The position numbers and the translations under genes are program-made. A stretch of 64,000 nucleotides of DNA from Falsiroseomonas algicola. Lineage in GTDB: Bacteria; Pseudomonadota; Alphaproteobacteria; Acetobacterales; Acetobacteraceae. The DNA lies in assembly GCF_011040385.1 (NCBI RefSeq), contig NZ_JAAIKB010000009.1:160323-224322 (forward strand), in the 5' to 3' direction. This document shows, in pieces, positions 50,333 through 59,280 of this stretch. The notes beneath the pieces are model-generated. The model saw nothing but the letters and a program-made list of their open reading frames with translations. It ran no database searches and was not told the origin of the DNA. Positions within the stretch are counted from its first letter, which is position 1, and each line of letters opens with the position of its first letter.

Positions 50333-52357
50333 ATGACCGAGAACCCGCTCCTCGCCCCCTGGACCACCCCCTTCGGCGTGCCGCCCTTCGACCTGATCCG
50401 GGCCGAGCATTTCGCGTCGGCCTTCGAGGCCGCGCTGGACGCCCATCGCGCGGAGATCGCCGCCATCGGCGACAATCCGGCCGAGCCCGACTTCGCCAAT
50501 ACGATGGAGGCGCTGGAACGCGCCGGCGGCCTGCTGACCCGCATCGCCTCCGTCTTCTTCAACCTGACGCTCAGCCAGGCGACGCCGGAGTTGCAGGCGG
50601 TGGAGCGGGACTGGGCGCCGAAGCTGGCCCGCCACCGCTCCGCCATCGCGCTCGATCCTGGCATCTTCAAGCGCGTCGCCGCGCTGCATGCGCGGATCGA
50701 TGGCTTGGGCCTCGCCCCCGACCAGCGGCGCCTGCTGGACCGCCGCTACCAGGGCCTGCTGCGCTCCGGCGCGGCGCTGGACCAGGTGACGCGCGACCGC
50801 CTGACGGAGCTCTCGACGCGCCTGGCCACGCTCCACACCGCCTTCGGTCAGAACGTGCTGGCCGACGAGAATGACTGGACCATGGCGCTGGCGGAGGACC
50901 AGCTCGGCGGCCTGCCCGACAGCCTGGTGCAGGCGGCGCGGGAGGCCGCGAAGGAGCGGGGGCAGGAGGGCTACGTCATCACCCTCGCGCGCTCCTCCGT
51001 CGAGCCCTTCCTGACCTTCTCGACGGAGCGCGCGCTGCGCGAACGGGCCTGGCGCGCCTGGGTCGCCCGCGGCGCGCTGCACCCCGACCGCGACAATGCG
51101 GCGCTGGTGCGGGAGATCCTGGCGCTCCGGGCGGAGCGCGCCCGGCTGCTCGGCCACACGGATTTCGCGGAATACCGGCTGGTGGACACCATGGCCCGCA
51201 CGCCGGAGGCCGCCGAGGGCCTGCTGCGCGCGGCCTGGGAGCCCGCCAAGGCCCGCGCGGCGGCGGAGCGCGAGGAGTTGGCCGCCATGGCCCGCGCCGC
51301 CGGCCACAACGACCCCATCGAGGCCTGGGACTGGCGCTTCTGGGCCGAACGCGCCCGCCAGCAGAAGCACGAGATCGATGCCGGCGCCCTCAAGCCCTAC
51401 TTTGCCCTCGATGCCATGCTCGCCGCCGTCTTCGACACGGCGAAGCGCCTGTTCGGCATAAGCTTCGAGGAACGCGCCGACATCCCGCGCTACCACCCCG
51501 ATGTCCGCGCCTTCGAGGTGACGGAGGCCGACGGCACGCATCGCGGCGTCTTCCTCCTCGACAATTTCGCCCGCGCGGGCAAGCGGTCCGGCGCCTGGAT
51601 GAGCAGCTTCCGCGTGGCGGATGCGCTGGATGGCCGCGTCTCCCCCATCATCGTCAACAACAATAACGTGGCGAAGGCATCGCCCACGCTGCTGTCCTTC
51701 GACGATGCGCGCACGCTGTTCCATGAATTCGGCCACGCGCTGCACGGGCTGCTCAGCACCGCGCGCTACCCGTCCCAGTCGGGCACCGCCGTGCTGGGCG
51801 ACTTCGTCGAATTCCCGTCGCAGGTGATGGAAAACTGGCTCTCCGTCCCGGACGTGCTGCGCCGCTACGCCCGCCATGTCGAGACGGGCGAGCCGCTTCC
51901 GGAGGCGATCCTCGAGAAGCTGCTGGCGGCGAGGAATGAGGGGCAGGGCTTCGCGACGGTGGAGTACGTCTCCTCCGCGCTGATCGACCTAGCGCTGCAC
52001 CGCGCGACGTCACCGGAAACGCTCGACCTCGCCGCTTTCGAAGCCGATTTCCTGCGCGACATCGGCATGCCGGAGGCGATCGGGCTGCGGCATCGTCCGA
52101 TCCATTTCGGCCACCTCTTCGCCGGCGGCGGCTATGCCGCGGGCTACTACTTCTACCTGTGGGCGGAGGTGCTGGACGCCGACGGCTTCGAGGCCTTCGA
52201 GGAAGCGGGCGACCCCTTCCACCCGGACCTGGCCGCGAAGCTGCGGCAGGTCTTCGAGGCCGGGGATACGAGGGACCCGATGGAGCTGTATGTCGGGTTC
52301 AGGGGGCGCAAGCCGGCGGTGGATGCGCTGCTGAGGAAGCGGGGGCTGGCGGCGTAG
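50333..52357 (+). CDS. M3 family oligopeptidase (oligopeptidase A/Dcp)
   Basis: A 674-residue zinc peptidase of the thimet oligopeptidase family. The zinc site HEFGHALHG starts at His464. The third ligand is in DFVEFPSQ about 28 residues later. The C-terminal GHLFAGGGYAAGYYFYLWAE (split at FAGG and YAAGYYFY) is the family's substrate loop. It is cytoplasmic, since there is no signal peptide, and degrades short peptides. The length matches PrlC/Dcp (about 680). The ATG at 50333 is preferred over an ATG 57 bases upstream because homologues begin near TENPLL. Confidence 0.93.
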   Translation: MTENPLLAPWTTPFGVPPFDLIRAEHFASAFEAALDAHRAEIAAIGDNPAEPDFANTMEALERAGGLLTRIASVFFNLTLSQATPELQAVERDWAPKLARHRSAIALDPGIFKRVAALHARIDGLGLAPDQRRLLDRRYQGLLRSGAALDQVTRDRLTELSTRLATLHTAFGQNVLADENDWTMALAEDQLGGLPDSLVQAAREAAKERGQEGYVITLARSSVEPFLTFSTERALRERAWRAWVARGALHPDRDNAALVREILALRAERARLLGHTDFAEYRLVDTMARTPEAAEGLLRAAWEPAKARAAAEREELAAMARAAGHNDPIEAWDWRFWAERARQQKHEIDAGALKPYFALDAMLAAVFDTAKRLFGISFEERADIPRYHPDVRAFEVTEADGTHRGVFLLDNFARAGKRSGAWMSSFRVADALDGRVSPIIVNNNNVAKASPTLLSFDDARTLFHEFGHALHGLLSTARYPSQSGTAVLGDFVEFPSQVMENWLSVPDVLRRYARHVETGEPLPEAILEKLLAARNEGQGFATVEYVSSALIDLALHRATSPETLDLAAFEADFLRDIGMPEAIGLRHRPIHFGHLFAGGGYAAGYYFYLWAEVLDADGFEAFEEAGDPFHPDLAAKLRQVFEAGDTRDPMELYVGFRGRKPAVDALLRKRGLAA

Positions 52358-52368
52358 GGGCGGCCGCT

Positions 52369-52459
52369 ACCCCCACCCTAGCCCTCCCCCGCAAGCGCGG
52401 GGGAGGGGACGTCGGACTCTCCCTCCCCCGCGCTTGCGGGGGAGGGTCGGGGTGGGGGT
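52369..52459. repeat. Large intergenic inverted repeat
   Basis: Two 39-base arms (52369-52407 and 52421-52459) are inverted copies with three mismatches, separated by 13 bases. Each arm itself contains a hairpin, CCCTCCCCCGC-AAGC-GCGGGGGAGGG in form. This is like REP/BIME elements of alphaproteobacteria. It fills the gap between the convergent peptidase and ychF genes and may act as transcription terminator in both directions. Confidence 0.8.
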
Positions 52460-52472
52460 CTGCGCTACGCGC

Positions 52473-53567
52473 TCAAACGTTGAACCTGAACAGCAGGACG
52501 TCGCCGTCCTTCACAACGTATTCCTTGCCCTCGACGCGCATCTTGCCCGCTTCCTTGGCGCCCTGCTCGCCGCCCAGCGTCGTGTAGTCGTCATAGGCCG
52601 TGGTCTCGGCCGCGATGAAGCCGCGTTCGAAATCGCCATGGATCACGCCCGCCGCGCCCGGCGCCTTGGTGCCGCGCACGATCGTCCAGGCCCGCGTCTC
52701 CTTCGGCCCCACCGTGAAATAGGTGATCAGGCCCAGCAACTCGTAGCCCGCGCGGATGATGCGATCGAGCCCGCTATCCGCCAGGCCCAACGACTCCAGG
52801 AACTCCGCGCGGTCCGCATCCGCCATCTGGCTGATCTCGGCCTCGATGGCGGCGGAGACGATGACGGCCTTGGCCCCCTGCGCCTTCGCCATCTCGAACA
52901 CCCGCGCGCTGAAGGCGTTGCCGCTGGCGGCGGAGGCTTCCTCCACGTTGCAGACATAGAGCACGGGCTTGGAGGTCATGAGCTGGAGACGGCGCACCGC
53001 CTCCTCCTCCCCCTTCGGGATCGCCGTGCGGGCGGGCCTGCCTTCCTGCAGCGCGGCCAGGATCGGCTCGATCAGCGAAAGCTGCGCGCCCGCTTCCTTG
53101 TCGCCGCCGCGCGCGCGCTTCTGCAGGCCGATGCTGCGCTTCTCCAGGCTGTCGAGGTCGGCCAGCATCAGCTCCGTCTCGACCGTCTCCGCATCCCGCA
53201 CCGGATCGACGCTGCCCTCGACATGGGTGATGTCGTCATCCTCGAAGCAGCGCAGCACATGGACGATCGCATCCACCTCCCGGATGTTCGCCAGGAACTG
53301 GTTGCCCAGCCCCTCGCCCTTGGAGGCACCGCGCACCAGGCCGGCGATGTCCACGAATTCCAGGCTGGTCGGCACGATCTTCTGCGACTTGCCGATCTTC
53401 GCCAGCACGCCGAGCCGCGGATCGGGCACCGCCACGCGGCCCACATTCGGCTCGATCGTGCAGAAGGGGTAGTTCGCGGCCTGGGCGCTGGCGGTGGCCG
53501 TCAGCGCGTTGAACAGGGTGGACTTGCCGACATTGGGCAGGCCGACGATGCCGCAGTTGAAACCCAT
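52473..53567 (-). CDS. ychF: Redox/ribosome-associated ATPase YchF (OLA1)
   Basis: A 364-residue Obg-family P-loop protein. The G1 motif is GLPNVGKST (8-16), G3 [16 protein letters not shown] and a NxxE-type G4 replacement (CNVEE), which explains the ATP preference of the family. The C-terminal TGS domain carries [11 protein letters not shown] and the final AEFLESLGL region. Proteins of this type bind ribosomes and respond to stress. Length is the family norm (363). It lies downstream of pth, a common order. Confidence 0.96.
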   Translation of the reverse strand: MGFNCGIVGLPNVGKSTLFNALTATASAQAANYPFCTIEPNVGRVAVPDPRLGVLAKIGKSQKIVPTSLEFVDIAGLVRGASKGEGLGNQFLANIREVDAIVHVLRCFEDDDITHVEGSVDPVRDAETVETELMLADLDSLEKRSIGLQKRARGGDKEAGAQLSLIEPILAALQEGRPARTAIPKGEEEAVRRLQLMTSKPVLYVCNVEEASAASGNAFSARVFEMAKAQGAKAVIVSAAIEAEISQMADADRAEFLESLGLADSGLDRIIRAGYELLGLITYFTVGPKETRAWTIVRGTKAPGAAGVIHGDFERGFIAAETTAYDDYTTLGGEQGAKEAGKMRVEGKEYVVKDGDVLLFRFNV

Positions 53568-53573
53568 GGGAGA

Positions 53574-54047
53574 TCAGCCTTCCTGAGCAAGCAGCGCGCA
53601 GAGATCGGCTGCCAGGGTGGAGGCGGCGATGCGCGCCGCCGCGTCGTCGGTGCGGAAATCCAGCGCCGCGGCGCGCAGCAGCGGCGCCAGCGTCGCCGCC
53701 GGCAGGCCGACGCGCTTGGCGGCATCGGCGATGCGGATGGCGTGTTCCTGCGGGCTGCGGTTCTCCGCCAGCAGCGATGCCGCATCCAGCGCGAGGGCGG
53801 CACGCAGCGCGGCCTCGCCCGCGGTGTGCAGCACCATCCGCAGGCGGCGCACGTCGGAAATGGGCTCCGCCGCCGCCACGCCGGGCGGGTTGGGGTTGCC
53901 GGTCGCGCGCAGCGCGGCAGCGGCGCCGGCCAGCGCCTGCGCTTCCCGGATCAGCCCCGCCGCCAGTGCCGCGGCGCCATTGGCGAAATCCTCGGGGCCG
54001 GGGCCGCCGAAATCGCCCCCGAACATGCCGTCCTCGTCCTGCATCAC
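53574..54047 (-). CDS. Hypothetical alanine-rich helical protein in the pth-ychF unit
   Basis: A 157-residue, alanine-rich, mostly helical protein. It starts with a Gly/Phe/Asp-rich segment (GMFGGDFGGPGPEDF). No signal peptide or membrane segment is seen. The gene overlaps pth by four bases and precedes ychF by six, so it is co-translated with core translation genes. I do not recognise the family. Confidence 0.75.
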   Translation of the reverse strand: MMQDEDGMFGGDFGGPGPEDFANGAAALAAGLIREAQALAGAAAALRATGNPNPPGVAAAEPISDVRRLRMVLHTAGEAALRAALALDAASLLAENRSPQEHAIRIADAAKRVGLPAATLAPLLRAAALDFRTDDAAARIAASTLAADLCALLAQEG

Positions 54048-54643
54048 GCCGGTCCCTGCTGAGTCAGAAGTGCGATGCGCGTCATGAAGTCCTCGGCCTT
54101 GCCCGCGGCCAGCAGCGGCGCGGCATCGGCCACCGCATCCAGCAGCGGCTCCACCCAGGTATCGACCTTGGCGAAATTGCCGAGCACATGGCCATGGACG
54201 CGGTCCTTGTGCCCGGGATGCCCGATGCCGAGCCGGACGCGCCAGAAATCGGGGCTGCCGAAGGCGCGCTGCATGTCGCGCAGCCCGTTATGGCCCGCGG
54301 CCCCGCCGCCCTTCTTCACCCGCACCTTGCCCGGCGCCAGGTCCAGCTCGTCATGGAAGGCCCAGACATCGGCCGGCGCCAGCTTCAGGAAGGCGGCGGC
54401 CTGCTGCACGGAATCGCCGCTGGCATTCATGTAGGTCTCGGGCTTCAGCGCCAGCACCTTGGTGCCGCCGATGCTGCCCTCCGCCACTTGGCCCTTGAAG
54501 CGCTTGCGCCAGCTGGAGAAATTGTGGCGGCGGGCGATGGCGTCCATCGCCATGAAGCCGATGTTGTGGCGCTGTTTCGCGTGTTCCTGCCCCGGATTCC
54601 CGAGGCCAACCCACAGCAGCGCCACGACATCCTCCGCGCCCAT
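54044..54643 (-). CDS. pth: Peptidyl-tRNA hydrolase
   Basis: A 199-residue Pth. It releases peptides from peptidyl-tRNA. Motifs: WVGLGNPGQEHAKQRHNIGF (His of the catalytic site near the end, split as VGLGNPG and RHNIGF), KPETYMNASG, HDELDLAPG and GGGAAGHNGLRD. The ATG at 54643 puts the start at the usual distance from LLWVGLGNPG; an upstream extension to 54709 would add basic residues not seen in the family. It follows rplY, as in many genomes. Confidence 0.95.
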   Translation of the reverse strand: MGAEDVVALLWVGLGNPGQEHAKQRHNIGFMAMDAIARRHNFSSWRKRFKGQVAEGSIGGTKVLALKPETYMNASGDSVQQAAAFLKLAPADVWAFHDELDLAPGKVRVKKGGGAAGHNGLRDMQRAFGSPDFWRVRLGIGHPGHKDRVHGHVLGNFAKVDTWVEPLLDAVADAAPLLAAGKAEDFMTRIALLTQQGPA

Positions 54644-54736
54644 GCGCGCGCCGGGCAGCGCTGCCGCGCGGCCCGGCCCATGCTTCGATGATGGAGACCG
54701 GCGCCGCACCCCGGGGGGAGCGGCGCCGGCAGCAGG

Positions 54737-55432
54737 TTACTTCTTCTTGGCGGGCGCGGCCGGGGCCGCAGCAGCCTTGGCCGGGGCGGCGGCCTTGCCG
54801 CCCTTGCCCTTGGCCTTGGGGTCCGGCGCCGGGGCGGCGGCCACCGGGGCCAGGGTCTCGTCGGTGGTGGGCGGCGCGATGGTCGCCACGACGAAGTCGC
54901 GGCCGGTGATCACCGGGCGGGCGCCGAAATTGTCCTTGATGGCGGACCAGCGCAGGCTCTCACCCACCTTGGCGGCGCCGAGGTCGATCTGGAAGCCATC
55001 CGGCACCTTGTCGATCTCGGCCATCACCTCGACCTCACGCCGCACCACGTTCAGCACGCCGCCGGCCTTGATGCCGGGGGCGGTGTCCTCGTTCAGGAAG
55101 GTCACGGGGACGCGGACGCGGATGCGGGCGCCGGGGGCGACGCGCTGGAAATCGACATGGACGGGGCGGTCGGTCACCGGGTCGAACTGCACGTCGCGCA
55201 TGATGGTGCGCTCCGTCGGGCCTTCCTTCACCGCCACCTCATAGAGGTGCGACTGCCAGCCGCCCTTGGTCAGTTCCTTCATGACGTCGCGCGGGTCCAG
55301 CGCCACAAGGGTCGCTTCCTGCTTGGCGCCATAGACGACACCGGGGACAAGCCCCGAACGGCGGGTCGCGCGTGCTGCCCCCTTACCTGCGTGCTCGCGC
55401 GCCACAGCCTCGATCCGAACAGTCTGGACCAT
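54737..55432 (-). CDS. rplY: 50S ribosomal protein L25/Ctc
   Basis: A 231-residue L25 of the long, TL5/Ctc type. The 5S rRNA-binding part starts VRIEAVAREHAGKGAARATRR (split before the last residues) with GLVPGVVYG, and the second beta domain has HVDFQRV. The C-terminus is an alanine/lysine-rich tail (KAKGKGGKAAAPAK) typical of alphaproteobacteria. It is the first gene of the minus-strand block rplY-pth-(unknown)-ychF. Confidence 0.95.
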   Translation of the reverse strand: MVQTVRIEAVAREHAGKGAARATRRSGLVPGVVYGAKQEATLVALDPRDVMKELTKGGWQSHLYEVAVKEGPTERTIMRDVQFDPVTDRPVHVDFQRVAPGARIRVRVPVTFLNEDTAPGIKAGGVLNVVRREVEVMAEIDKVPDGFQIDLGAAKVGESLRWSAIKDNFGARPVITGRDFVVATIAPPTTDETLAPVAAAPAPDPKAKGKGGKAAAPAKAAAAPAAPAKKK

Positions 55433-55566
55433 TGCCAGGCTCCTTTGAAAAGAAAAGCGCCGGCCTCCAGGGGTGCCGACGCGGGGCGACGCCTAGCGGA
55501 TAGGGCGCCCGGACGCAAGGCTCCGCGCGGAAAACCGGCCTCGCGGGCCGGATTCAGCCCCCCCTG

Positions 55567-55890
55567 CTAGCCCACCGTGACGCGCGCCTGGGCCCGGGCG
55601 CTCCGCCCCTGCTCGTCGGTCCAGGTGAAGACCAGCTCGCTGGTCCGGTCCAGCTTCAGGAAGAAGACGTGGTAGGGGTTGGCGGAGGTGCCGTTGCGGA
55701 ACTCCGCCTGGAAGGCCAGCGCCCCGTTCACGGAGACGGTGAGGCGCTGCAGCATGTCCCGGGGCGCCGCGCGGCCGCCTTCCTGCCGCAGCCCGGTCTC
55801 CATCGGGTGTTCCATCAGGGCGCGGATCTCGACCGCCTCGCCCGGCCGGGCGCTGCGGGGGACGCGGATGCGGGGGGTCGCGAGCGTCAT
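55567..55890 (-). CDS. soxZ: Thiosulfate oxidation carrier protein SoxZ
   Basis: A 107-residue SoxZ, which with SoxY forms the periplasmic carrier of sulfur intermediates. Typical: PRSARPGEAVEIRALMEHPMETG (split: RPGEAVEIRALMEHPMETG), NGTSANPYHVFFLK and the final FTWTDEQG. It has no signal peptide and is exported with SoxY. Its start overlaps the SoxY stop by four bases. Confidence 0.93.
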   Translation of the reverse strand: MTLATPRIRVPRSARPGEAVEIRALMEHPMETGLRQEGGRAAPRDMLQRLTVSVNGALAFQAEFRNGTSANPYHVFFLKLDRTSELVFTWTDEQGRSARAQARVTVG

Positions 55891-56324
55891 GACAGGCACC
55901 CCCCGGTGGTCACGCGCAACTCCGCGGCCGTGCGGCGGACCGATCCGTCGCTCAGCTGCGCGATCGCGATGATCCGCTGGTCCTCCGCCAGGCGGATGCG
56001 CGTCTGCACCTCCGCCCGCGCCATCAGCGGCGTCAGGCGGAAGCTGGCGACGCCGGGCGTCGGGTTGCGGGTGGCGAAGACATGGATGGCGGTGACATGG
56101 GCCTCGGCGGTCTGGGGGCTGTCCACCAGCACCGTGACCGGCACCTGGCCGCCATTCTCCGCGACGGGCGGCGCCCGCAGCGTGATCCCGCCCTCGGTCG
56201 CCGTCGTATCGCCCACCTGCTCCCGGATCGCGGTCGCCACGGCGTCTTCCTGCGCCAGCGCGCCGCCCGGCAGCGCCAGCAGCAGCAGGCCGAGGCCGGC
56301 GCGACGGGTGAGGGCAGGGGCCAT
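55887..56324 (-). CDS. soxY: Thiosulfate oxidation carrier protein SoxY
   Basis: A 145-residue SoxY with a signal peptide ending near GGALAQ. The sulfur-carrying Cys is in the C-terminal GGCLS; the usual end is GGCGG, so the two final residues differ. The double-glycine before Cys is kept. The start overlaps the flavoprotein stop by one base (TGATG). No soxA, soxX, soxB or soxCD is in the window. Confidence 0.9.
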   Translation of the reverse strand: MAPALTRRAGLGLLLLALPGGALAQEDAVATAIREQVGDTTATEGGITLRAPPVAENGGQVPVTVLVDSPQTAEAHVTAIHVFATRNPTPGVASFRLTPLMARAEVQTRIRLAEDQRIIAIAQLSDGSVRRTAAELRVTTGGCLS

Positions 56325-57595
56325 CAGGCGAACATGTCCTTCGTGATGCTCTCATACCAGCTGTCGGCATAGGTCGCCTCCAGCCGCCGCTGCTCCGGCA
56401 GGTCGCCGCGGGGGGAGACGCCGCCGGAATTCGGCACCTCGACGATCGCCGTGCCCTCCGCATTGGGGCGGAAGATGCCGACGATGGAGATCCCGTAATC
56501 CTCCCCCACATGGCTGTAGCAGGTGTTGTAGTAAAGGGCCTGGGGAGGCGCCTCGCCCCGCAGCGACGCCACCGCGCTCGCCACCGCCTGCTTGGCCGTG
56601 GAGTTCGCGATGTAGCCGGATTTCGGCATGGGGCCGGGGATGTTGGCATCCCCCACCACATGGATGCCGGGTGCGGCGCGGCTCTCGAAGGTCACGGGGT
56701 TCACCGGCACCCAGCCGGACTGGTCCGTGAGGCCGGCCTCGATCGCGATGCGGGCGGCGGATTGCGGCGGGATGACGTTCGCCACCTCCACCTTGTGCCG
56801 CGTGCCGAATTCCGTCTCCAGCACGCGCTCCGCGGCATCCACGCGCGTCACGCGCCCGTCGCGGTTGGCCGGCACCCATTCGATCATGCCGGGATAGAGG
56901 GCGTTCCACCCATCCTGGAACAGCCCCTGCTTGCTGAAGGCGTCCTTCGCGTCCAGCGCCAGGATCTTCGACCGCGGCTTGTGGCGCTTCAGGTAGCCCG
57001 CGATCATGCTGATGCGCTCATAGGGGCCGGGCGGGCAGCGGAAGGGGTTGCCGGGGATCGCCAGCCCCACCACGCCGCCATCCGGCATCTCCTCGAGTTG
57101 CCGGCGCAGCAGCAGGGTCTGCGCGCCATCGCCGGGCACCCAGGCATGGGGCAGGCGCTCGGCGGCGGCCTCGTCATAGCCCTCGATCGCACCCCAGCGC
57201 AGCGCGATGCCGGGGGAGAGGATCAGCCGGTCGTATTCCAGCGTCTCCCCGCCCTGCAGCCGCACGCGCTTCGCGGCCGCGTCGATGCCCGTGGCCCAGT
57301 CATGCACCACGCGGACGCCCTTGGCGCGCAGCCCGTCATAGCCATGGGTGATGTCACCCATCTGCCGCACGCCGCCGATGACCAGATTGCCATAGGGGCA
57401 GGTGACGAAGCGCGTCTTCGGCTCCACCAGCGTCACGGCGAGTTCCGGGTAGCGCCGGCGGGCGAAGGCGGCGGCCGAGGCGCCGCCGAAGCCGCCCCCC
57501 ACCACCAGCAGCCTTGCCTGGCCCTGGGCGCGCGACAGGGACGGGGTGGCGAGTATGGCGGCGGCGCCCAGCAGCGCGCGGCGGGAGAGGGTCAT
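56324..57595 (-). CDS. fccB: Flavocytochrome c sulfide dehydrogenase-type flavoprotein
   Basis: A 423-residue FAD protein of the FccB/SoxF type, which oxidises sulfide in the periplasm. It has a twin-Arg-like signal (SRRALLGAAAIL), the dinucleotide fold LLVVGGGFGGASAA, and the two redox cysteines Cys187 (FRCPPGPYERISM) and Cys359 (YNTCYS). ATG 57595 is chosen because a GAGG lies nine bases before it; ATG 57604 directly abuts the GAGG. It is placed between the cytochrome c gene and soxY. Confidence 0.92.
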   Translation of the reverse strand: MTLSRRALLGAAAILATPSLSRAQGQARLLVVGGGFGGASAAAFARRRYPELAVTLVEPKTRFVTCPYGNLVIGGVRQMGDITHGYDGLRAKGVRVVHDWATGIDAAAKRVRLQGGETLEYDRLILSPGIALRWGAIEGYDEAAAERLPHAWVPGDGAQTLLLRRQLEEMPDGGVVGLAIPGNPFRCPPGPYERISMIAGYLKRHKPRSKILALDAKDAFSKQGLFQDGWNALYPGMIEWVPANRDGRVTRVDAAERVLETEFGTRHKVEVANVIPPQSAARIAIEAGLTDQSGWVPVNPVTFESRAAPGIHVVGDANIPGPMPKSGYIANSTAKQAVASAVASLRGEAPPQALYYNTCYSHVGEDYGISIVGIFRPNAEGTAIVEVPNSGGVSPRGDLPEQRRLEATYADSWYESITKDMFA

Positions 57596-57606
57596 GGCGG
57601 GCATCC

Positions 57607-57894
57607 TCAGCGCGGCAGGCGGGCGAAATGGTCGGCGGCGGCGGCGATCTCGGCCTCGGTATAGCCGCGGGCGACGCGGCCCATGATGGTGGCCGGCCGC
57701 TCATTGGCCCGGAAGGCCGCCATCAGGGCCACCAGCTCCGCCCGATCCCGCCCCGCCAGCGCCGGCACCCCGCCCGCACCCGCGCCGTTCGGGCCATGGC
57801 AGCCGATGCAGCCTTCCGCCACCAGCGGCGCCTGCGCCTGCGCGCCTCCCGCCCAGGCCGCCAGGGCGGCGGCAGCCAGTGTCATGCGGATCAT
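57607..57894 (-). CDS. Small monohaem cytochrome c (FccA/SoxE-like)
   Basis: A 95-residue cytochrome c. A signal peptide ends near GGAQAQ. One haem site CIGCH is at residues 29-33 and a likely Met ligand in IMGRVARGYTEAEI. It is probably the electron acceptor of the flavoprotein encoded 11 bases downstream. FccA often has two haems; this one has only one. Confidence 0.9.
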   Translation of the reverse strand: MIRMTLAAAALAAWAGGAQAQAPLVAEGCIGCHGPNGAGAGGVPALAGRDRAELVALMAAFRANERPATIMGRVARGYTEAEIAAAADHFARLPR

Positions 57895-57938
57895 CGTTCT
57901 TTCCCCCGGGCGACATTCGGCGTCGTTCCGGGGGAGTT

Positions 57939-57966
57939 GCTACAATGCACGAAACGATGGTGTCAA
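57939..57966 (-). promoter_or_regulatory. Promoter candidate for the cytochrome/fcc/sox genes
   Basis: On the minus strand a perfect TTGACA (57966-57961) is followed 16 bases later by TGTAGC (57944-57939). It lies about 45 bases before the cytochrome c start. A GGGGGAAAGAA ribosome site follows. This would let the cytochrome to soxZ genes be expressed apart from the YeeE gene upstream. Confidence 0.45.
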
Positions 57967-57976
57967 ATGCCGCGAA

Positions 57977-59119
57977 TCACGCGCGGCCCAGGCCGAAGAG
58001 CGGCCGCAGCCGCAGCCCTACCGCATTGCCCAGCAGCGCCGGCACGATCCAGACCCAGCCATGCAGGCTGCCGGAGGCGATGCCGCCGAGATAGGCGCTG
58101 ATGTTGCAGCCGGAGGCCAGCACCGCCCCCACCCCCAGCAGCAGCCCACCTGCCACGGAGGCGATGGCCTCCCCCACCCGCGGCCAGCGCCATGCGCCCG
58201 CCCGCCCCGCCAGCGCCGCCGCCAGGAAGGCGCCCGCCATCAGGCCGAGATCCATCACCGTGGTGCGGTCCGCCAGCAGGGGGCGCAACAGCGCCTCGGT
58301 GCGCGTCGGATCCTCCCAGAAGGCCCAGAAGGCCGGGTCGTCCCACCCCAGCGCCTCCACGAGCTTCGAGCCCCAGAGCGGAAAGGCCGCGGTGATGGCC
58401 CAGGGCCGCCCCGCCAGGAACAGCGTCAGGGCCGAGAGCAGCGCCAGCCCCACCGCCCCCCAGGCCATCGGCCAGGGGCCGCGCCAGAGCACGCCGGGGA
58501 AGGGCGCGCGCGCCTGCCAGCCCATCGGTTCCACCGCGCCATGCCGCGCCTGCTCGATGAGGCGGGACAGGCCGAAGACCAGCGCGAAGGCCGCCAGGCT
58601 CAGCCCCACCGCCGGCCCGAGCCCGAGCGCTCCGGGCAGCGACACCGCGCCGATCCCGGGCCAGTCCGACCAGGCCTCGTACTGCCAGGCCGCCAGCGTC
58701 GCCCCCGCGATGAAGGCCAGGAGCGTGATCCACATCCGCGCCCCCTGGCCGCCCGCCGCCGTGTAGAGCGTGCCGGAGGCGCAGCCGCCGCCGATCTGCA
58801 TCCCGATGCCGAAGAGGAATGCGCCGACCAGCAGCGCGACGCCGACGGGGAAGACGAGGCCCCTGACCGGCGCGCCCGCCAGGCTCCCGGCCTCAATCGC
58901 CGGCAGCATCACCACCGTCGCCACCGCCAGCAGCAGCATCTGCGCGCGCAGCCCCGCGCCGCGGCCTTCCGCCAGCAGCCGGCGGAAGGCGCCGGCGAAG
59001 CCGAAACTCGCCTGGAACAGCACGAAGCCCAGCGCCGCGCCGAGCAGCCAGAACACGGCGCCCGCCCCCAGCCAGGCCGCGGCGCCTACCATCAGCAGGC
59101 CAGCCACAAGCTGCGCCAC
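57977..59119 (-). CDS. YeeE/YedE family permease (thiosulfate/sulfur uptake type)
   Basis: A 380-residue membrane protein with about nine to ten hydrophobic segments. The two family signatures are FGIGMQIGGGCASGT and GVGAVLASGCNISAYLG, each with a Cys at the pore. This is the architecture of TsuA-type thiosulfate permeases. The start is GTG at 59119 with AGGGGA before it. Its place directly upstream of sulfide/thiosulfate oxidation genes supports sulfur transport. Confidence 0.88.
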   Translation of the reverse strand: MAQLVAGLLMVGAAAWLGAGAVFWLLGAALGFVLFQASFGFAGAFRRLLAEGRGAGLRAQMLLLAVATVVMLPAIEAGSLAGAPVRGLVFPVGVALLVGAFLFGIGMQIGGGCASGTLYTAAGGQGARMWITLLAFIAGATLAAWQYEAWSDWPGIGAVSLPGALGLGPAVGLSLAAFALVFGLSRLIEQARHGAVEPMGWQARAPFPGVLWRGPWPMAWGAVGLALLSALTLFLAGRPWAITAAFPLWGSKLVEALGWDDPAFWAFWEDPTRTEALLRPLLADRTTVMDLGLMAGAFLAAALAGRAGAWRWPRVGEAIASVAGGLLLGVGAVLASGCNISAYLGGIASGSLHGWVWIVPALLGNAVGLRLRPLFGLGRA

Positions 59120-59178
59120 GCCCGATCCCCTTTTCCCGGTTGCGGGGCGAGATAGGCGCCGCGGAGGCGCAACGGAAG

Positions 59179-59280
59179 CTACAGGATGACGCTCGCCGCC
59201 AGCAGCGCCTCGGCCTCCGCCTCCACGGGCGGGGCGGCAAGCAGGATGGCTGCCAGCCACCCCCACATCGCCGCCTCCAT
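59179..59280 (-). CDS. Possible 33-residue small membrane/exported protein
   Basis: A short frame MEAAMWGWLAAILLAAPPVE, continuing with an alanine/glutamate-rich end. Its ATG overlaps the stop of the frame before it by one base (TGATG), a sign of coupling. It precedes the YeeE gene on the same strand. Its length makes the call uncertain. Confidence 0.35.
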   Translation of the reverse strand: MEAAMWGWLAAILLAAPPVEAEAEALLAASVIL

